Positions 44,232 to 56,148 of a stretch of DNA of 64,000 bases are shown here, one piece after another. The DNA lies in the NCBI GenBank assembly GCA_016647705.1, contig CM028330.1, forward strand, positions 33,865,534 through 33,929,533, written 5' to 3'. The first letter of the stretch is position 1; the number at the start of each line of letters is the position of its first letter. The notes beneath the pieces were generated by a model that made no database searches, was not told the origin of the DNA, and saw only the letters and a program-made list of their open reading frames with translations. Made by a program: the position numbers and the translations under genes. The stretch comes from Eucommia ulmoides. Taxonomy: Eukaryota > Streptophyta > Magnoliopsida > Garryales > Eucommiaceae.

Positions 44232-46248
44232 AAGAAGTGATAAGTGTAAGATCCTAAAATGAGATATTTTATGTGCTCCTTATGTAAAATGATTTTTATA
44301 ATTTACCTAATTAAAAAATATGTTTTAAAATTTAAAATACTGTGTTTTCGGGTCAATTCAGTCAACCGGCAAAAGGGGTTGGTTGACTTATTAAAACAGT
44401 GAGTTTTGAGAGTTAAAATAGAGTCCTACTGATCCAATCGGTCAACCAAGAAGAGCAATCGGTTAACCGTTTAAAACTAACAGAAATGGATGTAGAAGTG
44501 AGAACTCTGATCAATTCAGTCAACCAACAAAGAAGGGTCGATCAACCAAATGGTTCAGTGGATGAAATGGATAAAAATGGAATGTTCACTGATCGGGCCG
44601 GTCAACCGACTGGGTGTAAAGCCAACGGCTACATTCAACGTTTTAGTAGGCAGTCGACCAAGGGCAGGGTCCGGTCGACCGACTGTCTCAGTCGGCATTT
44701 CGACTGATTTGGTCTTTTGATCAAAAACTATCCGTTTTTTATGATTTCAAGAAAGAGATTTAGGGATCTGAGTGGTATTCAAATATGTTTGACTTATTAT
44801 GTGATCCTATTGATTTAGTATATATATTTTGAGATTCTCTTAATTTAAATGATTTAATACTTCTTATTTTATGGTTTTAAATTGGAAAAAGTTTTATGGA
44901 CCTAAATGAGTGTTTCAAAGAAAATTTTCAAGTAAAACATACCTATATTAATAGGATATGATATATATGGGGTCTTATAGTGTCATTTTATGACATATCT
45001 TTGAAAAACTTGTCATTGAAAGGCTGGTTATAGATCTATTTAATAAGACCTGCGGGAATGAAAAACAAAATCAAGAACATCAGTTTTTAGCTATTATAAG
45101 AGTGATATTTTTGTTGAGATTTCTACGAGAGATTCTATTCAAGTTCTTGATCTAAAGCGCTTGTTATTTGGCATCACCGGTTTGAGTTCTAATTGTGATA
45201 TATTTCCTGTCCTTCGGTGTTTTCTGGTGAGATCCTTCCAAGTCTTGTTATTTACTTTATAAGTTATATTTATATTGATTTCTTGGTTTAGGATTGTTAG
45301 AAAATCGTTTTGAACTTAAAAACCTGAAAATATTTTAAACGGCTTTTACTTGATTATATGATTACGTGCTTAATTTGTGATACTCACTTATTTATTTAAT
45401 CAAATTTTATTTGCCTCACATTGTATCTATCACATAGTAATTATTCAGTCCATTAATTGAGTACATCTGTATTGAAGTGGTAGAAGCTCCCTATGGGAAG
45501 AAACTTGCAATTTTTTGTATTTGTGAGTTTGAGAGGATTAGATACGTTTGGGTCGGTGTCTAATCAAAGTAGCTAGGGTTTTGATATTTTTCCCGTGAAA
45601 AAAGGTTAAGGTTTGATCTTTATCCTGCAAAATTGTTAGGCTATTCTTTTCCATTGAAAAGAATTAGGTTTTGATTCTTCTGGTAATAGAATTAAGTGAT
45701 TGTAAAGGTTCTTCCTAAGTCTGAGAAAAGAATAAGTGTAAAAGTGTGAGGGAGTGGTAGGCTTGATTTTTAGTTTGTTAAAAAGATTAGGTTTTGATTC
45801 TTCCTACAATAGAATTAGGTTAGCCTTGAGCCTAGTAAAAAGATAAGGCCCTTCCTGAGCCTGTGAAAATGATAATTGTAAAGGTTGATTCTGAGCCTAT
45901 GAAAAAAAAAATCGAGATTGTAAGGGTTTGGTTCTTACTTGGGAAAGGAATTTGGGGTTTAGTGAATTGCGAATCTCCGTGGAGCTCGGGGGACTAAATG
46001 TAGGTAAGAGTAGCTTACTGAACCAAGATATTTACTTGTGTACTGTATTGTTTTATTTTATATATTGTGTTTGGGTGTGCACTTAGTATTAAACACATTT
46101 TCGTTGCGTAATAAGATAATAATTTATTTAGAAAAATTGATTATTTGTGTTTAAATGACTTAATTGTTTAATTCTAGTAACTACCCAATTCAACGTCCCC
46201 CCCTCCCCCCCACCCCCCACCCCTCTTGGTTATCCCTTCGAGCTAATA
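44232..46248 (+). mobile_element. Ty1/copia LTR, copy A (solo or 3' end)
   Basis: Colinear with the reverse complement of 51811-53672 and, from 45060, with 59862-60927. The outer part has six TTGAC/GTCAA cores in 44352-44605. 45590-45970 has repeats built on TTAGGTTTTGATTCTT and AAAGGTTGATTCTGAGCCT. The end has TGGAGCTCGGGGGACTAAAT and ACTACCCAATTCA, a C-rich tract and CGAGCTAATA. No primer site follows, so it is solo or a 3' LTR. Confidence 0.7.
44352..44605. promoter_or_regulatory. Cluster of six TTGAC (W-box-like) cores in LTR A
   Basis: GTCAA or TTGAC at 44352, 44361, 44383, 44441, 44519 and 44601, mostly within GGTCAACC-like words. TTGAC is the core of WRKY-factor W boxes; binding is not shown. 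Confidence 0.5.
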
Positions 46249-46970
46249 CTCATGATGACTCAACTTTTCTTGTTCAGAAGCTCTGCCAGGCTTTGTAGGC
46301 TAGACTGCAAAGTCTCTAGTTGAGTCCACCTATTTACTCGACTGAGAGTGTAAATAGTTATTGTTATTCATGATCAAATCCTATATTAGAAGTCTGTGAA
46401 AAGATTATTGGTAAAACCTAATTAAGTCTAAAAATTGAAGAAGTCCAAGTGAAAGGCCTTTAGTAAAGTATCAACACAATCTCGTTGGGGAATAAATTAG
46501 TTTAAAGAATCCAAGTGAGTGAATCTTGGTAGTGTGGAGAGTAAATCTAGATTAATTTGTTTTGTGTATTATTTTGATTGTGTTTGATTAATTGTGAGTT
46601 GTATTGAGATATTTTTACTTGGTGGTTTGGGCTTAACCTCTGCCTGAGAAAGGGAGTTAGAATTCCAAGGACGTAAACCTTGGTATGTAAGGCTCGACCT
46701 ATGCCTGGGAATGCGTATTAGAAATCCAAGGGAGTGAACCTTGGTATTTTGTGCTAGATTTCTGACTGGGAAATGGATTAGAAAATTCAAGAGAGTGAAC
46801 CTTAGTGATAAAATCTCAGCTAGGGAATGGGAATTAGGAAATCAAAGAGATGGACTCTTGGTAATATGTAAAGGTTTAGTCATCACCAGTGAAGAAGATA
46901 AAAATGATTAGTGGATTAGAACTCTCCACAAGAGTTTAGAGGAGTAGCCGTCGGGAAACAAATTTTTTCT
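46249..46970 (+). repeat. Fragment of another copia-type LTR with CCAAG hairpin repeats
   Basis: The layout resembles the R-U5 part of the copia LTRs (TTAGTCATCACC, then ACTCTCCACAAGAGTTTAGAGGAGTAG). Five repeats near 46508, 46664, 46724, 46787 and 46842 carry CCAAGG-N7-CCTTGG or weaker forms. The fragment ends where a different repeat begins near 46970. Confidence 0.5.
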
Positions 46971-47420
46971 AAACTACTATAATCAAGAAAAATCAAGATC
47001 TATCACGATCAAAAACAGTGATAAAAATATTTTTATCATTGTTTTTCGTCCCAAATAACCATAATAGATAGAGGTGTGATAAAAAGTACGATACTTATTA
47101 TCACGTTTACTAACTGTGATAGACGAGTCAAAAGAACTGTAATGGTAATCAAAATGCGAGATAGTTTACATATTTATAATCTCGCTTGTTCATCTGAAAA
47201 CAAAATGGTTAGTCCATTTAATATCTCAATTTTCGAATGTGATTAAAAGAGTCATATATATGTTATCAAAGTAAAAAACTGTAAATATTTCGACAATATC
47301 TATATCAGTTTTGTATCAAACTGGTATATTTACTCGCTTTTCTTTCACATTTAAAAATCAAGCTCTTTAATAGTAGAAAATCACATTTAAAAACTGTGAT
47401 GTTTCTCATATCTGTACTAA
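46971..47420. repeat. Subterminal-repeat-like block of an unidentified DNA transposon
   Basis: ACTACTATAATCAAGAAAAAT at the left edge resembles a decayed CACTA-type end. It is followed by many AACTGTGATA and TATCACG words in both orientations, a pattern of subterminal protein-binding repeats. No matching right end was found. Confidence 0.35.
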
Positions 47421-48890
47421 AAAAAATACTCCACTATTTTATAAAAAAAAATACTTTCAAAAAATTAACTAACAAATGAATTTCGTATTTCTAAAACAAT
47501 TAAATATTAATGACATAAGAATTCTACATCAAAATAAAAAAAAAACACAAGTAACATGGTTTTTCAATACAAGAATCATAAACTTAAATTTCTATAAGTA
47601 TAAATGTCTAAAATGTAAAATTTCTATCATATTAAACAAATAAAAGTAACAAATTTATGGTGAACTAATCTACCATTGTCTCGGCTATAGAGCATCCAAA
47701 GGTGAGTTCAGCTAGCTTGTGACTTAAAAATGAAGTGGAGACCATATCCAATGATAAATGTGGATTTCCAATCCTCAAATAACAGTGACTTTACTCAAAC
47801 GACAAAATAAACAAATGATAATAATACAATCAATCCAAAAGAATAAATAACTACCTAGAAATTATCTGGTTTCTTTAAGGCATCATAAATAATTCAAAAT
47901 TTTGAAATACATCAGAACAAAACCTAAAAACATGCTAAAAAGTACCCCAAAAAAATACAGCAAAACAATACAGTAGCAAAACCAAATGCAACAGAATATT
48001 TACTTGATATTACAAAATATTGAGTAGTATATCTTAATCATATCATTTAAATAGCTTTATATATGCACAAAGCATAATACTGGTGGAGTTTAAAAAGCCT
48101 TACACATACATGATTGAAGAGAAGACAACTAGTAGAGCACAACATATTCATTTATAATTTGACAATATCTCCTCGGATGATGGCAATAAGACATCGTCAT
48201 ATATATCTTCTACGAATTTTAGGCCAGATGTGTGTTTATACACATGTTTAAAAATCAATATCATGGATAATAAGATCACGAAAGCTCAACTCATAAAGAT
48301 ATTGAGAAACAACATTTAACAAAAGAAAGTTAATGCTTAGTGTACAAGTATAGAAAACAAAACCCTTAAACTCAAATTGAAAAATGTTTCAATGGGAAAT
48401 GATAGCTAATTAATTTCCTATATGCAAAATCCAAAACTAACAAAAAAAAAAAAACAGTTAAGCTTACCTTATGCAAGTGACCTCCCTCAGACTTTTGTCT
48501 CCTGGCTGTTTGAATTTCAACCCCTCTAGGATTATTTGAGATTTTATCATTGTTCTCCGCCAACTTTTGAAACTTAAATCAAAAATGACCTACTTGTCAG
48601 GCCAAAAAAAGGTTGACAGATAAATGCAAGATTGATGTTCCACTATAATTTACTTATGTGGCCACTTTTCTCAGAAATTCAACATTTCTCATAGCTGCAG
48701 TGACATATCCTAGAAATTATTGTCTTTTGGCTGGGAAAACAATTATTGTTTAAAATTCAGTCTTACTTGAACTTTTACCAAAAGAGCAGCTACCAAATGC
48801 AACAGGAATACTGCCAAAAAAATAGCATCTAACAGACCCATTTCCAAATTGAATAATATTATAGTGAAGTAAGTCTTAATCACTACGACA
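47421..48890. other. AT-rich interior of the putative transposon
   Basis: Mostly AT-rich. On the minus strand 48452-48560 is coding-like (FQKLAENNDKISN, then RRQKSEGGHLHK before a GTAAGC donor-like site) and could be a relic of a plant transposase exon, but I cannot name it. Confidence 0.3.
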
Positions 48891-49125
48891 CTACCAGAAG
48901 GTACCTTTGATCTTTACGGGTCGTACAAGCTTGTACAGGCCCTTAGGCAAATAAGTCCCTCAAAAACAAGTGCTGAAGACCTATAAAACGGAAGAAAAAA
49001 TTATGTTTCCAAATTCTCAAGTGCATAAATAGACCGATAAACCCTAAAAAAATAAAAAAATAAAAAAAAATAAAAAAATAAAAAAAGCACGAAAATGACT
49101 ATTGTAGTTATATTTTAAATATGGT

Positions 49126-49455
49126 TAGAAACATTTATTATAACAATTAATAGTTTTTTGGTTTGGTTTTATTTTTTAGAATTTATGTTTTATATTTTAG
49201 TTATTTTTTTATTTAAAAATAAACGGTCTTTGATTTTGCAATTTTGGTTTTGGCTTTGACTTTTTATGAAATTGAAAAAATCTTAAATGATTTTGCGGTT
49301 TCGCGGTTTTGATTTTGTATAAATTTAAATAGTTCGGTTTTAAAACCGTTTAAAAAAATAATTTTGGTTGTGATTTTAGTTTGATATATGTCTAATGGTT
49401 TTGGTTTTGGTTTCATATGAAACCAAACCGAAATCGAACCATTGACATCCCTAAC
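49126..49455 (-). repeat. Fragment of a GGTTTTGGTTTC-rich MITE-like repeat
   Basis: Ends AAACCAAACCGAAATCGAAC followed by CATTGACATCCCTA. The complement TAGGGATGTCAATGGTTCGG is a recurrent end of short non-autonomous DNA elements in plants (often assigned to hAT). The other end is not clear. Confidence 0.45.
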
Positions 49456-49559
49456 AGCCACAAAGTCCAAAATTGTATATATGGAAGATATTGACAGCCA
49501 ACGTAAACAGTAACATTCAAAGTTGATATATATACACCAAAAACAATAGAGCAGTACAT

Positions 49560-50509
49560 TTCCAAACTTTATCACACAAATTCTTATGATTCCACATTCA
49601 TTTCCACATCATCAATTTTCACATCTTCATCTTGTGGCACATTATCTTTAACATCAATAGCGTTTCCTTGATCATTTTTTTTTTTGCGTTGCCTCAAACC
49701 TTTCAATCATCCATGATTTGGCCTCATCATTCAAAAATGTGCTCACAGTCTTCGCTCGATATTTTATCATTGCTTATTTCACTTCATTGTCATTTTCGTA
49801 TACCACAATTGGGATCCCCTGGGATATCTAATCCATTGGCAATAATATCATTGTCTCACAATCCGACCTAACATTCAAAGTTGATACATATTAGTCTATA
49901 TATAGTGACATTCCACTAAAAATTACTAATGACGTAAATACTTAATATCCTGATATTTATTATGGACTGTCTTGGATGCTTACCATATGAGTTTTAGTTT
50001 GAGTTATTCGCAACTCTTCACTTACTTCTCTACGTTCTTTAATGATATCCTCTATATAGTTTCTCTAAAAATAAATAAATTTTTAAATTATAGTATTATT
50101 ATCTAATATGTAAGATAGGAATGGAAACAAACTATGAGTTTATTACCATTAGCATTGCGTCTATGTAGTATGGATATCGGATGCCGGCTCTTGGTTTCAT
50201 CGAGTTGTAGTGTCCCAATTATGCCTCAATCGTTTCAAACACAAGAAACGTCCAATAATTTGGACTTTGCTCTATTGTGTTAATTGGAAAATGGATGTAT
50301 CTGTAGCCCCTTTTCAATGTTTCGTTGATTTGGTTATTCAAAATCTTCTCGAATGACTTTTTTGATCTATCCTTAACCCAATTATGTTAACAAAACAAAA
50401 TTTATCATTCAATTAATATCCACTTAATAATTTGATAGAATTTAGTTGATATCCACTGAATAAGTGATAGAATTCAGTTAATATCCACCGAATTAATATA
50501 TATATATAT

Positions 50510-50544
<35 letters not shown>

Positions 50545-51800
50545 CATGTGTTGTGTTTTTGCATAAAATTATAATGCATCACTTATAAATGTACACAAAC
50601 ATACTCAACAATAACTTGTAATAAAGTACGATTGGTCATCAAGAGATATTCCTTGATTTTTCAAAAATATATCTTTCTCCGTGTTTTTGTTCCTTAAGCT
50701 TTATGTGTAGCTATCGACAACCTGCAATCAAATTTTATTTTTCAGTTTTGCACTTATAATATGTGTGATGTGTTTTAATATATCCACTTACAAAGCTACT
50801 TAGTTCTCCCCCCGTTCATAAGCGAAATAACATATACGAGCGATACAACACTATAGTCCCCATTGTATATATTGTCTTGTGTATTATATAAGAAATTATT
50901 AACATTTTTATGCTATTATATGAGCTGAATATATAAAAAAATATGTTTGCTTGATATGTGTATTTGTATTACATTAGTTCTTCGGTGTTGAAAATGATAT
51001 TTATCTTTAGTTACTCCTCATCAGATGGTAAATTTGCTACTTTACTTTGATGCTTCTGAGGTAGTTTAACAACCTTTTTCTACCTCTTCGGTTTGGGGGC
51101 CAAATATGTGTCGAAACTGACCATATATCGTTGATACATGTCAAGATCGACCATATATTATTGTTTTCCTTTACCTCTTTTAGCTTTTTTAATGTCCAGA
51201 TTTTCAAAATCATTCGAATTTTTTTATATGTTGTCTTTTTGCTTGAGCCTCTTAACCATTAAGCTTTCAACTGATTTTTCAGTCGATTTTCTCTTTTTCT
51301 TTTTGGTTTCTTCATCTTTTTCTAGATTCGTCTCTACGTGGATATCTTGTTGACTATGTTCGGTTTCTTCTTCAGCTTCAGGTTCTTGTGGGGGAGATGT
51401 AGGACTCTTTTTTGGCACTTTCAGGTCCTTTTCCCTTTTAGCTGAAAATAGCATCACATTTTGGAACTTCGTATCTATTTTATCCTTTTGTCGAGTCATT
51501 GGTTCTGCCAATTCTCTGATTTTTTGGTCATCATCTCTTTTTCGCATATCACTTGTCTTTTTCAGCTCAGCTAATTCCAATTTCAACTTTGCAATTTTAT
51601 CTCCCATTGCCTTCTTTTTTGCTTTAAACTTCTAATTTTTTACTTTCAGCGGCACTATAAGCAAACAATTTTGGCCTATAGTTCGTCATTTTCCTTTTTG
51701 AATTAACTTAATTGTTTTCTATTTTTTTTATACAATTCGATTGAAATAAGCGAAATCAGGAGTATTTATGCTATTTGGGTTGTCTGAAATGCCATGACTG
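49560..51800 (-). pseudogene. Transposon-borne Ulp1-like (C48) protease gene, decayed
   Basis: Minus strand. The first recognised exon (51607-51224) starts MGDKIAKLKLELAELKK and is a highly charged coiled coil, rich in Glu and Lys. Then come VDLDMYQRYMVSFDTYLAPK (about 51130), GDYSVVSLVYVISLM (about 50850), DEVID-like VVDSYT (about 50710), RYIHFPINTIEQSPNYWTFL followed by VFETIEA and HYNSMKPR (50330-50160), and near 49870 SDCETMILLPMD. This order matches peptidase C48: the NYW site is where the catalytic His-Trp stands, and the last Cys is the expected nucleophile. The His is Tyr, and stops and splits are frequent. Ulp1-like genes are carried by plant Mutator-like and CACTA elements. The copia LTR at 51811 separates this from more of the element on the right. 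Confidence 0.6.
50497..50543. repeat. (TA)n/(GATA)n microsatellite
   Basis: TA run followed by about eight GATA repeats, within an intron-like part of the Ulp1-type gene. Confidence 0.9.
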
Positions 51801-51810
51801 AACTGAGTAC

Positions 51811-53672
51811 TGTTGGCTCAAAGGGTTACCCAAGAAGGGGTGAATTGGGTAGTTACAAAACTTAAACAATTAAATCCTTTAAACAAAAATAATTAATTTT
51901 TCTAAATTAATTATTATCTTGGTACACAGTAGAAATGTGTTTAATTCTAAATGTACACCCAAACACAGTATAAGAAAATAATCAAAGCAACACACAAAAA
52001 TTTATCCTGATTCAGCAAGCTACTCTTACTTGCGTTCATTCCCCCGAGCTCCATGAAGATTCGCAATCCACTAAACCCCTTGATTACTTTACCAGGTAGG
52101 AATCAAACTCTTACAATTATCGATTCATTCCAAATGCTCAAAATCAACCTTTACAAACCCTAGTTCTTTTCACAAGATAAGAATCAACCTACCCCTCTCT
52201 CACTTATCCTTTTCACAGGTTTATGACGAACCTTTACAATCACTCTTTAATTCAATTACAGAAAAAATCAAAACCTAATTCTTTTCGAGAAAAAAGAATA
52301 ACCTAAACTTTTTGCAGGATAAAAATTAAACCCTAATATTTTTCAAGAGAAAAAGATCAAAACCCTAAATACCCTGACTAAACATCATCCCAAACGTGTC
52401 TAATTCGCTCAAACTCACAAATACAAAAAATTGTAAGTTTATTCCCACAAGGAGCTTGTACCACCTCAATACAAATATACTCGATTAATGGACCAAATAA
52501 ATACTACGCGATAGATACAATGTGAGAAAAATTAAATTTGATTAAATAATAATTGGGTAGCACACAATGAGCACGTAATGATCAAACAAAAATCGTTTAA
52601 AATATTTTCAAGACTTTAAGTTTAAAAATGATTTTCAAGCAATCCTTAACCAAGAATTCAACAATATATATATATATATATATATATTAGAAAGCAAATA
52701 AAAAGATTTGGAAGGATCTCACCGAAGACTAGAATGATTTCGCAATACGAACACAAACCAATGACGCAAATAGCAAGCACTTTAGATCAACTTTGAAAAT
52801 AATCTTTCGCATAAATCTCAGTAATATTTTCACTTTTATAAAGCACAAAAATGATTGTTCTTGATGTTTTAGACCCAATCCTGCAGGTCTCTATAAATGA
52901 CCTAGAACTAGACCTCCAACTGCTAGTTTTCAAAATAAATGTCATTAAATGACTTCTCAAGACCCCATATACTAAAAAGAGTTTTAATTTAAAAATATTC
53001 TTGGAAAAATCATTTTGGTCCTTAAACTTTTTCAATTTGAAATCCATCAAAACAGGAAGTATTAAAGCACTTTAATTAAAAGAATATTCAATTAAATGAG
53101 TCAAATTAATAGGGATCACAAAATATGTCAAGTCTATCTGAAATAGACCCAATCCCTCAAAAGTATCTCTTGGAATCATCAAGAATGAGATGATTTGACC
53201 AAGAAACTGAAACAATAAAATTATTGACTGAAACAGTCAGTTGACTGGCCCCATGCCTTGGTCAACCGCCCTGTGGCAAAGGTTGAAATTAGTCGTTGGC
53301 CTTAATCCTATCAGTTGATTGGCCATAACTATCGGTTGACCGATAGGATCAGTAGCTTATCCAAATTTTCTCAATTAGGCTACTGTTTCGTTCGGTTGAC
53401 CGAATTAATTCACTCATTTACACATTTTGGTCACTGTTTCATTTGGTTGACCCATTAGAACAGAATATCTCTATTTCAAATCCTAAAACACATTATTTTG
53501 ATAAGTCGACCAACCTTTTTTGCCGATTGACCGAATTGACCCGAAAACTTAACATTTTATGTTTTAAAACACATTTTTCACTTAGATCATTTATCAAAAC
53601 CATTTCAAATATGGAGCACATAAAAAATCACATTTTAAGATCTTAAACTTATCACGTCTTCCTAAAACACAC
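51811..53672 (-). mobile_element. Ty1/copia LTR, copy B (probably solo)
   Basis: TGTTGGCTCAAAGGG at the left and AAACACACA at the right. It is the reverse complement of copy A throughout. No primer site adjoins its 3' end and no internal domain is next to it. The flanking 5 bp (AGTAC left, TAAGA right) do not match, so the outer edge or the insertion history is uncertain. Confidence 0.7.
53224..53540. promoter_or_regulatory. Cluster of eight TTGAC (W-box-like) cores in LTR B
   Basis: TTGAC or GTCAA at 53224, 53241, 53261, 53336, 53396, 53447, 53527 and 53536, several inside CGGTTGACCG. About 0.6 would be expected by chance in 317 bp of even composition. Confidence 0.55.
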
Positions 53673-55180
53673 ATAAGATTAATTTATTTTAAGTGTTGTG
53701 CATGATCCTAATTCGGGTTCCATTAAGAGTATATAGGTAGAGAGTTGTTTTCTCCTAGTTTTCTTTAACGTCTTCAAAAATCTTTAAGTATTCATTATCA
53801 AATCATATACAAGCTTCAACAAAGGTCCAAATTGCTGGTAAAACTTGTCATGCTTTCTGCTTGTTTTTGTTTTAGACTGCTTTTCAGCTTTTTGTTTGTT
53901 TTGTTTATGTTTTTTTGTTTTGTTTGTTTTGTTTATGTTTTTTTGGGACATCTTCTAAGTAACTGTTCACATGCAAAAATAATTATTTAACAACGAATTA
54001 TGTACAATTTTCAAACCACTTTTTAGATTATGTACACCTCGGCTGACGACACAAATGCACACATGTTTTAGATGATATGTACACATTCAGATGACATCTA
54101 TATGATATCCAGTTAATGTCTATTTGTTTTAACTATACACAGCTATGTATGACGCAATAGCACACGTTTTTCAGATGATATGCACTTAACTTTTTGTGTA
54201 TTTTAACTATATACAACTATGTATGACATATTTCTACACATTTTTAATATGATGCATAATCATTCAAATGATATTTAGTTGATATCCAATTTACCTTTGT
54301 TGTTTCAACTATGCACAGATATGTACGACACATTTGCACACATTTTTGGATGATACATACTCATTCAAATGATATTTAAATGATATCCACTTAACTTTCG
54401 TTTTTTCAAATATGGACAGCTATGTACAACTTAACCTTTGCACACATTTGTTTGTTTTCATATGATATCCACATAACTTTTGTTCACCATACAAATCAAT
54501 AAATATCGCCTCAACTTTGTTCTAAGCTATATCAATAATGCATTCGGATGATATCCACTTAACATTTTGAATATAACGAATAGTCATTTTTTAACATATC
54601 GACTAGTGTATATACTCTAACCTTCTTGTGCAACCTCTTCTTTGTAGTCTTGATCATCATCTTTCTCATTCCTTTTCAGGGCTAAATCTTTTGATTCCAT
54701 TACTTTATTCGATTGTTTGGACTGTTTGGATCTCTTTGTTTCAGTATGCTTCTTCATCTTCTTCTCTAACAACCTCGTGTTCACTATTGTTCATTCACCT
54801 CTTCTTAGTTGTTCATTCTCTCATAATCTGGTTTTTAGTGGGCTAGGCCACGTTTTTTACATTTAGTAGGTTAGAGCACGTCAATCACGATGTGGTTGAT
54901 TTTAGGCATGGATTTCTTAGGTTTTGGTCGAATTTCATGTGAAATCAGCGAACTTTGAGAATATGAATGTCACGCGAAATCGATTTTTGTCTGTTGATGT
55001 TTTTCATATGAATCTAGGGAGGTTTCAGACGAAAAGCGATTAAAATGTAAGTACGTTCATAGAGAAAATCGTCTGAATCGACGGGGAATCAGGGTTCTAG
55101 GGTTCAGTGTTTTTTGTCATTTCATTCATGCAGTAGTGCAAGGTAGGGTTGTGCAATGGTGAAGTAAGGGTCGTGTTGTG
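53673..55180 (-). mobile_element. Right part of the Ulp1-bearing transposon
   Basis: Separated from 49.56-51.80 kb by LTR B. Contains a roughly 100-bp repeat array (54030-54570) and, on the minus strand near 54630-54790, a Lys/Glu/Asp-rich coding-like stretch (MKHTETKRSKQSKQSNKVME) typical of the N-terminal part of such genes. 54950-55100 carries inverted GAAATCG and CGATTTC words that may be close to the terminus. Terminal repeats were not resolved. Confidence 0.4.
54030..54570. repeat. Tandem array, about 100-bp unit, five copies
   Basis: Units share GATGATA-(C/T)ATTCAAATGATATTTA, ATGATATCCACTTAACTTT, ACTAT-CACAGCTATGTA and ACACATTTTT. Shorter related words (GATATCCACTGAAT) occur at 50410-50490 in the left part of the same transposon. 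Confidence 0.65.
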
Positions 55181-55579
55181 GCAATTGTTTGTAAATTATA
55201 CTTCTATCGAAGGTCAAATTTGGTAGAATCTATTTCTTGATACTTTTGGACTGGCTCAAAAAAACTTGGTTCTTAAAAATTGGTTTTTTGCTAAAATAGA
55301 AGCCAAGAAAAAAAAAATCCAAATATTTTAAGGCTATTATTTTCTAGAGTATTCTTGATCGATAAAAAGGCGTTCTTTGTAAAATCAAGTTTTCTACAAA
55401 TCTATCTTTGTCAAATCATTCTTGAGGAAATCTCGCTGAGATCTCTTTGATTTTTTGATTTTTTTGTGCTCGAAATGAAAATTATTTATATTGATTTTTT
55501 TTAATATGGTGTAAAAGGTTTTTGTGCTTAAATTGATAAATTCTATATTATTAATTCTCACGTGATTTTATTGATATAT
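55181..55579. other. Unassigned AT-rich DNA
   Basis: No gene. It could be the outer part of LTR fragment C. Confidence 0.4.
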
Positions 55580-56112
55580 ATTTTATGAAATCACTTTTAT
55601 CACTTATATCGGGACATTTATAGAATTCACATTGAATTGAGTTGCTAGAAGCTCCTATGAGAACAAACAATTGACTTTTTGTCTTTTTGTAAGTTGTATC
55701 TTAGACCTAAACGTAGCAGGTCTGAATGAGAGTATTGATTGGGCATAAATAGAACTTGCTTAATCAATGTATAAAGGCTTAATTTTGAGTTTAAGAAAAG
55801 AATTATTGTAAAGGTTAAATTTTGTGCCTAGGAAAAAAATTATTGTAAGGGTTTGATTCTTACTTAGGAAAATATCTAGTGTGGTTAGTAGATATCAAAT
55901 CCCCTACAAGAGCTTAGGGGAGTATACGTAAGCAAGAGTAGCTTGCCGAACCACTATAAACTAGTGTGTCAATTTATCTATCCCTTAACTGTTTATGTGT
56001 GCATTTAAAAATTTATGTTTTCACTTAATTAACAAGATATAAATCGGTTAGGGAATTGAATATATTTATTAAATTTTAAATTATCCAATTGGCCCACTTC
56101 TTGGGTAGATAC
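55580..56112 (+). repeat. Diverged copia LTR fragment, copy C
   Basis: Contains TTGCTAGAAGCTCC, AAAGGTTAAATTTTGTGCCT, a TTACTTAGGAAAATAT block, CTACAAGAGCTTAGGGGAGT, AGTAGCTTGCCGAACCA and CCCACTTCTTGGGT, in the same order as copies A, B and D but strongly diverged. Confidence 0.5.
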
Positions 56113-56148
56113 AAAGTATATGATACTTTCCAGGATTAGTTGTAATGC

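Noticed and set aside
48860-48905. ATAGTG and CACTACCAGAAGG as possible CACTA ends matching the 46971 edge
   Set aside because: Only a few bases match the left edge, there are no subterminal repeats on this side, and no 3-bp target duplication could be fixed.
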